Under the pieces are notes generated by a model that was given only the letters and a program-made list of their open reading frames with translations, was not told the origin of the DNA and ran no database searches. Source: an uncultured Alphaproteobacteria bacterium (lineage in GTDB: Bacteria; Pseudomonadota; Alphaproteobacteria; CAAHEQ01; UBA3637). Taken from it: a DNA stretch of 29,057 nucleotides. Position numbers and translations under genes: made by a program. The DNA lies in the NCBI GenBank assembly GCA_937935995.1, contig CALGXF010000001.1, forward strand, positions 1-29,057, read 5' to 3'. Within the stretch, counting starts at the first letter, position 1. Each line of letters begins with the position of its first letter. Shown here one piece after another: positions 15,879-23,633 of this stretch.

Positions 15879-16892
15879 ATGACAATGCAAGAATTAAAAC
15901 GGCCGGCCAAGAAAATCGGCGCTACACCTTTAACGGAAGAAGACAAATACAATTTTCTGCCGTATGTTTCCGATACGGCGCATGTGTTGCCCAGCGAAGC
16001 GGAGACCTATAAAACCGATCCGCAGGCGTTGATGTTGATAAAGGCTTTGCGCGAGGGTAAAAACGTTGCCGGGCAGGATTTTACCGGCGTTAATTTAAAG
16101 GGGGCTGATTTGTCCGGGTTTAATCTGGACGGAATCATCTTATCTAAAGCAAATTTGACACAAACAAATTTTTCTAAAGCGTCTTTGAAACAAGCTGATT
16201 TATCGTATGCGTATATGGAAAACACGAATTTGGACGACGCGGATGTGACGGATGCCAGGTTTAAGGGCGTTGTTTGTAAAAACTGTTCCATGAACGAAAC
16301 AACCATGGATGCGGATAATCAAAAATATTTGGAAACGTTGGCGTGGTTGATAGACCAAATTGAACAAGGTAAAATCAAATTGCCGGAATTACCGCCGGAC
16401 CAATTACATTACATTGATTTGCGTATGTTGGATTTAACGCATGTGGATGTGACGGATATTGATTTATCGGCCTTTGTGTTGGATGGTGTGAATTTAACGG
16501 GAACGTATATTGACAAGCGGCACATTGCCGGTTCTGAACGATTGTTCGCATTGAAAGAAAAGCAAAAAAGAATTGCGGAATTGTCCGAAAGAACGCTTGA
16601 AATCATGATGAATAAAATTGCGGTCGAACGGGCAGAAAAGGCTGGCGAATTCGGTAAGGCGGAGGCTTTGAAAAAACAGGCTTTTCATCCTTATGCAAAA
16701 AAGTTAAAACGCCCGCCGAAAAAGGAAAAGCGAATCATTCCCGATGTCAAGAAAACCGAGGATTTAAAAACACCGCGCGATAAAATTCAAGAAAATAATC
16801 ACATGCCGATTTCAAATGCAACGACCAAAGTCATCGGGCGACAAAAAGCCCGCGTGCGTACGGAACGGACTCAGTTGAAAAAGAGAGCGTAA
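15879..16892 (+). CDS. Pentapeptide-repeat protein paired with coupling ATPase
   Basis: A 337-residue protein of unknown function. After ~60 polar residues, ~67-143 form about 15 pentapeptide repeats (A(D/N)LxX: VNLKGADLSGFNLDG, ANLTQTNFSKASLKQADLSYA), which fold as a right-handed quadrilateral beta-helix. A second short block is at ~186-213 (DLRMLDLTHVDVTD). Residues ~225-337 are helical and then strongly basic (AKKLKRPPKKEKR). No signal peptide or membrane span is seen, so it is cytoplasmic. An ATG at 15855 lies upstream of the -10 box, so 15879 (or 15885) is the start. The stop codon abuts the ATG of the VirD4-like gene (TAAATG), implying one transcript and a shared process. Role unknown; a substrate adaptor is a guess. 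Confidence 0.85.
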   Translation: MTMQELKRPAKKIGATPLTEEDKYNFLPYVSDTAHVLPSEAETYKTDPQALMLIKALREGKNVAGQDFTGVNLKGADLSGFNLDGIILSKANLTQTNFSKASLKQADLSYAYMENTNLDDADVTDARFKGVVCKNCSMNETTMDADNQKYLETLAWLIDQIEQGKIKLPELPPDQLHYIDLRMLDLTHVDVTDIDLSAFVLDGVNLTGTYIDKRHIAGSERLFALKEKQKRIAELSERTLEIMMNKIAVERAEKAGEFGKAEALKKQAFHPYAKKLKRPPKKEKRIIPDVKKTEDLKTPRDKIQENNHMPISNATTKVIGRQKARVRTERTQLKKRA

Positions 16893-19031
16893 ATGAGATT
16901 AAATCCAGCATACAACGATCGTCGCCGTGCCATTGCTTTTTTAGCCGTGACATTCGGGCTGGGATTTTTGGTTTTTTGGGCAATGGCGGCTCTTTTTATC
17001 TCGTTGGCTGTTCTGGTCGGCGATTCTTTTTCGGCACATGCTTTTTCACAAGTATCCGGCTTTTGGGCGGATAGTTTCGCCGCGCCGACATACATTTTAG
17101 AAACATACTTTTCGTGGTTTTCCGATTACATTTTCAATGAACCCAGACATGCGACGTGGGCGTCATTTTTTAAATGGAAAATACCGTTAATTCCGATGAT
17201 GGCGTATGTTCTGTTTTGCGGTTTTATGATTGGATATAATCCGTATGATTATCGGCCGCAACATTTCGGAAGAGGGCGCGAGGCGCGTTCGGATGATATT
17301 CGCAAAATGGGTTTGTTTAAGGGGAAATATCTTTATATTGGCAATTTTAAAAAAAAGCCGATGCATTTGACCGAGACGCGGTCTGCCTTTTGTATCGGAG
17401 CGCCTTTATCCGGAAAAACAACGGGCGTGGTTATTCCGAATATCTTAACGGCGGACAATGCCTGTTTGTTTATTCATGATCCCAAAGGAGAATTAGCGGC
17501 TAAAACCAGCGGTTATCGTTCAACCAAAGGGCCGACTTTTATCATGGATTTCAGCAAAGTAGACAATCCCGAACAAGGCATTTATTACCCGTGTTGGAAC
17601 CCGTTGAATGAAGAAAACATGCCGCCGCAGCACAAAGGGCGTGATGCTTATATTGACACGTTAGTTGAATTTTTAATTCCGAACGGTCCGGAAGGAACGG
17701 ATCCTTATTGGGTGAAAGCAGGGCGTTCCTGTTTAACGGGATTAACGATTTACATCACCAATAAAGTCGCGCAAGCACAGGCGAATGATTATTTTTTAAA
17801 CAGACTGCGCCAAAAATTAATAGATGCTGCGGACTTGGGCGTGTTGTTGAGCTATTATCAAGGCATGCAACAAACGCCGGAAGTAAAAAATGCAACTTTA
17901 GCGGTTCAAGAGAAAAAACTGTCTCTTCAAAATTATGTACCGATCGGTTCATGGGATCCTTTGCCGCACAACTGGGTCGGACGGGAAGCATCTTTCGGGA
18001 TGTTGCTGGATTTATTGAATAACTGGATGTTTTCCAAAACGATTGAGCTGCGCAAACGCCGTGAACAAGGGGATATCATGGCGATGAGTTTGGATGTTTG
18101 GCAAACCATTTTTGATACCATTGTTGATGAGACTTTTTATTATGGATACAGCCGGCGGGCGCTGTTAGAGTTAAACCAAGTTCTGTCTTTGCCGGATAAA
18201 CAACGGGCTTCGGTGATTTCGATGGCACAGACAGGGATTGAACTGTTTAAAAACAGTGCTATTCGCAGCCGGACATCATCAAATGATTTTACGTACAAGG
18301 ATTTACGCGGCATTAAAAATCCCGAAACGGGTGAGCATGAGCCGGTGACTTTTTATATCAACAATGAAGGCGGTGCAGTTTGCAATTTGTTTATTAATAT
18401 GGTGACCGGGTATTTGATGAGCAAAGGCCCATTACAAGCAGACATGGGGCCTTATCCGGTTGAATTTATTTTGGATGATTTTGCCCGAATGCCGTCTTTA
18501 CAAAGCATTTCGGATGGGATTACTTTCGGTCGGTCAAAGGCTAATATTTTCTTGGTTGTGGTTCAAGATTGGCATCAGATTACGGCTAAATACGGGGAAA
18601 ACACAACGGATATTATTATGAATTCCATCGGGGCGAAAATTATCAAACGTCAAAACAATCCGGATACGCGGAACAAAGTGATGGAAGGGATTATGAAATT
18701 AACCCGTAAAGTCGAAGGATCTCATGGCGGAGCGGTCGGCTTTGGTAAAGATGTGAATCCTTTTTATCAAAAAGGCGGTTATAAATATATAGAAGACAGC
18801 ACTATCGGCGGAACTGGTATTTTGAACATGACGATGGACAAACAATTGGTGTTGGTGACCGGGTGGTACCATCGCCCGATTCAGGCCGCAACACCCCTTT
18901 ATTTTAACGATGAAGGCATGAAACAAAAAACATCTTTGCCGAAAGCATCTCCGGTGCCGGCTTTTGTTCAAAAACGGAAAATGAATGAACAAAGGCAAGC
19001 GTTAGATATTCAATTAGACGTGCTGACTTAA
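16893..19031 (+). CDS. VirD4/TraG-like type IV coupling ATPase
   Basis: A 712-residue inner-membrane ATPase of the type that brings substrates to type IV secretion channels. Two membrane spans (~14-43 and ~95-115) precede the ATPase part. Walker A is GAPLSGKTTG (169-178) and is followed by FIHDPKGELAAKTSGYR, a VirD4 hallmark. Walker B reads FILDDFARMPSL with D528-D529, where most relatives have DE. The glutamine segment VVVQDWHQI and the GAKIIKRQNN region of the motor domain follow. It is longer than Rickettsia VirD4 (about 590 residues, from memory). No virB, relaxase or other transfer genes lie in the window. It is coupled to the pentapeptide protein and its stop overlaps the convergent LOG gene. 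Confidence 0.9.
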   Translation: MRLNPAYNDRRRAIAFLAVTFGLGFLVFWAMAALFISLAVLVGDSFSAHAFSQVSGFWADSFAAPTYILETYFSWFSDYIFNEPRHATWASFFKWKIPLIPMMAYVLFCGFMIGYNPYDYRPQHFGRGREARSDDIRKMGLFKGKYLYIGNFKKKPMHLTETRSAFCIGAPLSGKTTGVVIPNILTADNACLFIHDPKGELAAKTSGYRSTKGPTFIMDFSKVDNPEQGIYYPCWNPLNEENMPPQHKGRDAYIDTLVEFLIPNGPEGTDPYWVKAGRSCLTGLTIYITNKVAQAQANDYFLNRLRQKLIDAADLGVLLSYYQGMQQTPEVKNATLAVQEKKLSLQNYVPIGSWDPLPHNWVGREASFGMLLDLLNNWMFSKTIELRKRREQGDIMAMSLDVWQTIFDTIVDETFYYGYSRRALLELNQVLSLPDKQRASVISMAQTGIELFKNSAIRSRTSSNDFTYKDLRGIKNPETGEHEPVTFYINNEGGAVCNLFINMVTGYLMSKGPLQADMGPYPVEFILDDFARMPSLQSISDGITFGRSKANIFLVVVQDWHQITAKYGENTTDIIMNSIGAKIIKRQNNPDTRNKVMEGIMKLTRKVEGSHGGAVGFGKDVNPFYQKGGYKYIEDSTIGGTGILNMTMDKQLVLVTGWYHRPIQAATPLYFNDEGMKQKTSLPKASPVPAFVQKRKMNEQRQALDIQLDVLT

Positions 19032-19639
19032 CCGTTTTTTTGAAAAAACTGTTGGTATTTTGCAAAAAGAGACGCTTCTTCCGGCCGTTTTTCAAAACAA
19101 GGCAGAATGTCTTCAATCGAGGCGACGCTGTAAATATTTTTCAGCATTTCTGCTTTCATAAAGCGATGTTGAACCGGCAGTATCGTTAATTGTTCCATCA
19201 CATCATAATACCCATTGATATTGACAATAATAATCGGGGTTTCAATCAATCCGTAAGCATTTAAAACGGTTGTGTGGAAATATTCATCGATTGTTCCGAC
19301 AGCACCCGGAAAAATCACGAAAACATCTGCGTGTTTGACAAATAAATCTTTGCGGCGCCCCAAAGTCTTGGCAATCAACAGCTTTTCAAATTTATCTTTT
19401 TCTTTCAATTCATGGAGCATGGAAAAGAAAGGAACGCCCGTGATGTGATGGTGCGTTGCTTTTGCGGCACCTTTGTAAACACGCCCCATTAACCCTTCTT
19501 GTCCGCCGCCGAAAATAACCCGAAAGCCTTTTTCGGACAACCCGAAAGCAAAGTCTTCGACTTGTTGGGGCAACTCTGTTAAATCACCGAATTGTGAACC
19601 ACAGAAAAGGCAGAACGTTTTTGCTTTTTTTCTAAACAT
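19028..19639 (-). CDS. LOG-family nucleotide phosphoribohydrolase
   Basis: The LOG (TIGR00730) family releases cytokinin or nucleobase from nucleoside 5'-monophosphates, with a Rossmann-like fold. The 203-residue protein starts FCLFCGSQFGD, then has FGGGQEGLMG (43-52) and R96-K97 (GRRKDLF). The family signature PGGxGTxxE appears as PGAVGTIDE (111-119): the second glycine is alanine, while the catalytic glutamate E119 is kept. It starts nine bases after the alaS stop, so it is probably the last gene of the alaS transcript. Its stop overlaps that of the VirD4-like gene by four bases. Substrate is unknown, and activity should not be assumed given the motif change. Confidence 0.85.
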   Translation of the reverse strand: MFRKKAKTFCLFCGSQFGDLTELPQQVEDFAFGLSEKGFRVIFGGGQEGLMGRVYKGAAKATHHHITGVPFFSMLHELKEKDKFEKLLIAKTLGRRKDLFVKHADVFVIFPGAVGTIDEYFHTTVLNAYGLIETPIIIVNINGYYDVMEQLTILPVQHRFMKAEMLKNIYSVASIEDILPCFEKRPEEASLFAKYQQFFQKNG

Positions 19640-19648
19640 GAATGACGC

Positions 19649-22291
19649 CTATGCTTTTAATGCTTGCTTAATTGCTTCAATCGCCTGTTTAACCTGACCC
19701 GGTTGACTGCCGCCGGCTTGAGCCATATCCGGCCGTCCGCCGCCGCCTTGTCCGCCGACAGCCGCTGCTCCGATTTTTACCAAATCAATGGCGTTGATTT
19801 GATGCGTTAAATCATCCGTGACACCAACCACAATGGAAACTTTGCCGTCATTGGTGCTGATTAAGGCAACAACGCCGGTTTTAATGGCTTTTTTGAATTG
19901 GTCAGCCATTCCTTTTAATTCCTTTGCAGGGACGTCTTGCAGTGTTTTTTCGATAAAGGTAAACGGAAGTCCGTCCATGTCATGTTTTTCGGCCACCCCT
20001 TCGGAGGAAGCAACCATCGCCGCTTTTTGACGCATTTCGGAAATTTGTTTTTCCAATTTCTTTTTATCGTCCATCAAGGTTTGAATCCGAGCGGTGACTT
20101 TATCCGATGTTGTTTTTAACAGTTCGGAAGCTGCCGCCAATGTGTCGCTTGTCCGTTTCGTGTATTCATAAGCCGCCATTCCCGTTACGGCTTCAATCCG
20201 GCGAACACCAGAGGAAACAGCACCTTCGGAAATAATTTTAAACAAACCGATGTCACCGGTACGTGATACATGTGTCCCACCGCACAATTCAATGGACACC
20301 GGTTTTTCAACGGGGCCGAATGTCACCACGCGAACGGTTTCACCGTATTTTTCCCCGAAAAGAGCCATCGCACCTTGTTCAATCGCTTCATCGGGCGTCA
20401 TAAGCCGTGTCGTCCCGGTTAAGTTGTTTAAAACCATTTCGTTGACGATTTCTTCAACGCGGCTGATTTCATCCAAAGTCATTTGCCGCGGATGGCTGAA
20501 GTCAAAACGCAAATAATCCGCGCAGACGTAAGATCCTTTTTGCGCCACGTGTTTTCCGAGAACTTCCTGTAAAGCCGCTTGCAATAAATGTGTTGCGGAA
20601 TGGTGCCCTTGAATCCGACGGCGCCGTTTCACATCAACGGTCATCAGGACATTGTCATTGACTTGAATTTGCCCTTTTTCCAATGTTCCCATGTGAACGA
20701 ATAGCTTACCTAACTTCTTTTGTGTATCTGTCACGCGGAAAGTTCCTTTGTCCGTCGTTATCAGGCCGATGTCGCCGACTTGTCCGCCCGTTTCTCCGAA
20801 GAAAGGCGTTTGATTGGTAACAATGTATCCTTCATCGCCGGCATTCAACGTTTGAACCATCTGTCCGTCTTTTACCAAAGCCACGATTTGCGCTTCGGCT
20901 TCGGTTGAGGTATAACCTAAAAAGTCAGTCGGTTCGACTTTTTCGGATACTTCGAACCAAACGTTTTCTGTTGCCGTATCACCCGAACCAACCCATGCTT
21001 TACGCGCTTCTTCGCGTTGCTTTTCCATCGCTTCGTTGAACGCATCGACATCAACCGTGATGTCTTTGGCACGCAAAGCATCTTGTGTCAAATCCAACGG
21101 GAACCCGTATGTGTCGTACAGTTTAAATGCCACTTCTCCGGGCAATGTTTTGTCTTCGCCGATGTTGGCAACTTCCGCATCCAACAGCTTTAATCCTTTG
21201 TCAAGCGTTTGTTTAAAACGGGTTTCTTCTAATTTCAACGTTTCTTCAATCAATGCCTGCGCCCGTCCCAATTCAGGATAAACGTCACCCATGTGTTCTT
21301 TTAATCCCTCGACCAGTTTATACATCAGCGGGTCTTTGCATCCGATTAAATGCGCATGCCGCATGGCTCGACGCATAATCCGACGCAACACATAGCCACG
21401 TCCTTCATTCGAAGGCAACACGCCGTCTGCAATCAAAAACGCCGAAGAACGCAAATGATCAGCAATAACGCGCAGAGAAATGCGGTTTAATCCGTCCGGA
21501 TCCGTGCCGGCAATGTGTGCCGCATTTTCAATCAAGCCGCGCATGACGTCAATGGCAAAGTTGTCGTTTGTTCCGTGTAACACGGCACTTAACCGTTCCA
21601 AACCTGATCCCGTGTCAATGCACGGTTTAGGAATGTTAATGCGGGAACCGTCCGGCAAATCTTCAAATTGGTCAAACACTAAATTCCAAATTTCGATATA
21701 CCGATCTCCGTCTTCTTCAGGCGTGCCGGGTAATCCGCCCCAATATTTGTCTCCGTGGTCATAAAAAATCTCGGAACACGGCCCGCATGGCCCCGTATCA
21801 CCCATTTGCCAAAAGTTGTCTTTGGTTGCAATCCGAATGATGCGGTCTTCCGACAAATTAGCAACCTTTTTCCAAATATCGTGTGCTTGTTCATCATTAT
21901 GGAAAATCGTTACGTACAGTTTTTCTTTGGGAATGCCGAGCTCTTTCGTCAATAAATCCCAAGCAAAGAAAATGGCATCGTCTTTGAAATAATCACCAAA
22001 CGAAAAGTTGCCCAGCATTTCAAAAAACGTATGATGGCGCAATGTATAACCGACGTTATCGAGGTCATTATGCTTTCCGCCGGCGCGGACAGATTTTTGA
22101 TAAGTGGTTGCACGGGTATACGGCGGGTTTTCGGCGCCCGTAAAATAGTTTTTGAATTGCACCATGCCGGAGTTTGTAAACATCAGCGTCGGATCGTTCA
22201 AAGGAACCAGCGGAGAACTCGGAACATGTGTATGTCCTTGTTTGATAAAGTAGTCTACAAATTTTTGCCGTATATCGTTTGTAATTGTCAT
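19649..22291 (-). CDS. alaS: Alanyl-tRNA synthetase
   Basis: Charges tRNA-Ala. The 880-residue protein (E. coli 876) shows the class II catalytic core at the N-terminus (FTNSGMVQFKNYF, LRHHTFFEMLGNFSFGDYF, GDTGPCGPCSEI), an editing domain with the zinc-type motif HHSATHLLQ and CGGTH (CGGTHVSRTGDIG), and a C-terminal DHHA1-like domain (AAAVGGQGGGGRPDMAQAGG). The start has TAGGA about nine bases upstream. It lies downstream of recA on the same strand, the usual alphaproteobacterial order, but a terminator separates them and alaS has its own promoter. The LOG gene follows closely. Confidence 0.97.
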   Translation of the reverse strand: MTITNDIRQKFVDYFIKQGHTHVPSSPLVPLNDPTLMFTNSGMVQFKNYFTGAENPPYTRATTYQKSVRAGGKHNDLDNVGYTLRHHTFFEMLGNFSFGDYFKDDAIFFAWDLLTKELGIPKEKLYVTIFHNDEQAHDIWKKVANLSEDRIIRIATKDNFWQMGDTGPCGPCSEIFYDHGDKYWGGLPGTPEEDGDRYIEIWNLVFDQFEDLPDGSRINIPKPCIDTGSGLERLSAVLHGTNDNFAIDVMRGLIENAAHIAGTDPDGLNRISLRVIADHLRSSAFLIADGVLPSNEGRGYVLRRIMRRAMRHAHLIGCKDPLMYKLVEGLKEHMGDVYPELGRAQALIEETLKLEETRFKQTLDKGLKLLDAEVANIGEDKTLPGEVAFKLYDTYGFPLDLTQDALRAKDITVDVDAFNEAMEKQREEARKAWVGSGDTATENVWFEVSEKVEPTDFLGYTSTEAEAQIVALVKDGQMVQTLNAGDEGYIVTNQTPFFGETGGQVGDIGLITTDKGTFRVTDTQKKLGKLFVHMGTLEKGQIQVNDNVLMTVDVKRRRRIQGHHSATHLLQAALQEVLGKHVAQKGSYVCADYLRFDFSHPRQMTLDEISRVEEIVNEMVLNNLTGTTRLMTPDEAIEQGAMALFGEKYGETVRVVTFGPVEKPVSIELCGGTHVSRTGDIGLFKIISEGAVSSGVRRIEAVTGMAAYEYTKRTSDTLAAASELLKTTSDKVTARIQTLMDDKKKLEKQISEMRQKAAMVASSEGVAEKHDMDGLPFTFIEKTLQDVPAKELKGMADQFKKAIKTGVVALISTNDGKVSIVVGVTDDLTHQINAIDLVKIGAAAVGGQGGGGRPDMAQAGGSQPGQVKQAIEAIKQALKA

Positions 22292-22324
22292 TTGTTCTGT
22301 CCTATCAATAATAAAAGTGGGGTG

Positions 22325-22353
22325 ATTATATCGAAAAAAAAGCTCGGTGACAA
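22325..22353 (-). promoter_or_regulatory. Promoter for alaS, overlapping recA terminator
   Basis: On the minus strand TTGTCA (22348-22353), 17-base spacer, perfect TATAAT (22325-22330). The -35 coincides with the loop of the recA terminator hairpin. Confidence 0.7.
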
Positions 22354-22372
22354 GACCGAGCTTTGTTTTTTT
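22334..22372. terminator. Terminator after recA
   Basis: AAAGCTCGGT (22339-22348) pairs perfectly with ACCGAGCTTT (22355-22364) around a six-base loop. On the minus strand it is followed by a run of T. A T-run also follows on the + strand, so it could work both ways. Confidence 0.85.
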
Positions 22373-22384
22373 CAGTCTTGTCCG

Positions 22385-23449
22385 TTATTCTTCAAGAGGT
22401 GCGGCAGCGGCTCCTTCTTCGGCTGGGGCCGGCGCATGATCATCCATAATCATTTTTTGAGCCAATTCAGAGGCATCCGCCCGAATTGCTTTTTCGATTT
22501 CGGTCATGACATCGGGATTGTCTTTTAAATATTGCCGAGCGCTTTCGCGGCCTTGTCCCAAACGATTGCCTTTGTAAGAATACCAAGAACCCGATTTTTC
22601 AACCACATTGGCTTTGACACCCAAATCCAAAATTTCACCGGTTTTGGAAATACCTTCGCCGTAAATAATGTCAAAATCAACCGTTTTGAACGGCGGGGCC
22701 ACTTTGTTTTTAACGATTTTAACGCGTGTTTGGTTCCCAATCGTATCTTCGCGGTCTTTAACGGCACCGATACGACGAATATCGAGTCGGACGGAAGCGT
22801 AGAATTTCAACGCATTTCCGCCGGTTGTTGTTTCGGGATTTCCGAACATGACACCGATTTTCATCCGAATTTGGTTAATGAAAATAATCAATGTGTTCGA
22901 CCGGGCAACGGAAGCCGTCAGTTTCCGCAAAGCTTGGCTCATCAAACGGGCTTGCAACCCCATGTGCTGATCACCCATTTCGCCTTCGATTTCGGCTTTC
23001 GGAACCAAAGCGGCCACCGAATCGACCACCAAAACGTCAATCGCACCGGAACGCACCAGCGTGTCCGCGATTTCCAATGCTTGTTCTCCGGTATCCGGTT
23101 GGGAAATTAACAAATCATTGATGTTGACGCCCAATTTAGCCGCATAAGAAGGATCCATCGCGTGTTCAGCGTCGATGTAGGCACAGGAACCGCCTTGTTT
23201 TTGAGATTCGGCAACCACGTGCAAAGCAAGCGTTGTTTTCCCGGAGCTTTCCGGCCCATAGATTTCAATAATCCGACCTTTGGGCAGCCCGCCGATACCA
23301 AGCGCCATGTCCAGTCCCAAAGAACCGGTAGAAATTGCCGGGATTTCAACGGCATTGTCACATTGACCCAGCCGCATGATTGACCCTTTACCAAAAGTTC
23401 TTTCGATTTGTGAAAGGGCAACGCCCAAAGCTTTTTCTTTATCCATCAT
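22385..23449 (-). CDS. recA: Recombinase A
   Basis: Strand-exchange ATPase and co-protease for LexA cleavage in the SOS response. The 354-residue protein has Walker A GPESSGKTT, the IDVLVVDSVAALVPKAEIEGEMGD segment with Walker B, the RLMSQALRKL and NTLIIFINQIRMKIGVMFGNPETTTGGNALKFY region (loop L2), and an acidic alanine-rich C-terminus. Either of two adjacent ATGs (23449 or 23446) may start it; AAAGGGAA lies upstream of both. The promoter region carries a near-consensus LexA box. A terminator separates it from alaS. Confidence 0.98.
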   Translation of the reverse strand: MMDKEKALGVALSQIERTFGKGSIMRLGQCDNAVEIPAISTGSLGLDMALGIGGLPKGRIIEIYGPESSGKTTLALHVVAESQKQGGSCAYIDAEHAMDPSYAAKLGVNINDLLISQPDTGEQALEIADTLVRSGAIDVLVVDSVAALVPKAEIEGEMGDQHMGLQARLMSQALRKLTASVARSNTLIIFINQIRMKIGVMFGNPETTTGGNALKFYASVRLDIRRIGAVKDREDTIGNQTRVKIVKNKVAPPFKTVDFDIIYGEGISKTGEILDLGVKANVVEKSGSWYSYKGNRLGQGRESARQYLKDNPDVMTEIEKAIRADASELAQKMIMDDHAPAPAEEGAAAAPLEE

Positions 23450-23533
23450 TTTTTTGTTCCCTTTGTTTAAACTGATATTCTATCTTTATAAACGCCTTAT
23501 TCAAAAATACAACATTTTTCTTATTTAAATGAA

Positions 23534-23562
23534 AATGTACACGATTTGTTCTTTTTGTGCAA
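23534..23562 (-). promoter_or_regulatory. Putative recA promoter
   Basis: On the minus strand TTGCAC (23557-23562), 17-base spacer, TACATT (23534-23539). A LexA-like box overlaps its spacer. Confidence 0.5.
23537..23551 (+). promoter_or_regulatory. Putative LexA (SOS) box of recA
   Basis: GTAC-N7-GTTC differs by one base from the alphaproteobacterial LexA site GTTC-N7-GTTC. It overlaps the spacer and -10 of the predicted recA promoter, the right place for repression. Confidence 0.45.
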
Positions 23563-23633
23563 GACAATTTTCAAATTTTTTTATTCTTTATTAAGGTGTT
23601 TGCGTTAAAGTCAAAATAAAGGAGTCTTCTTTC

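Noticed and set aside
22031..23110. Plus-strand open frames of 165 and 192 codons opposite alaS and recA
   Set aside because: The overlapped genes are certain, and the antisense products resemble no protein family.
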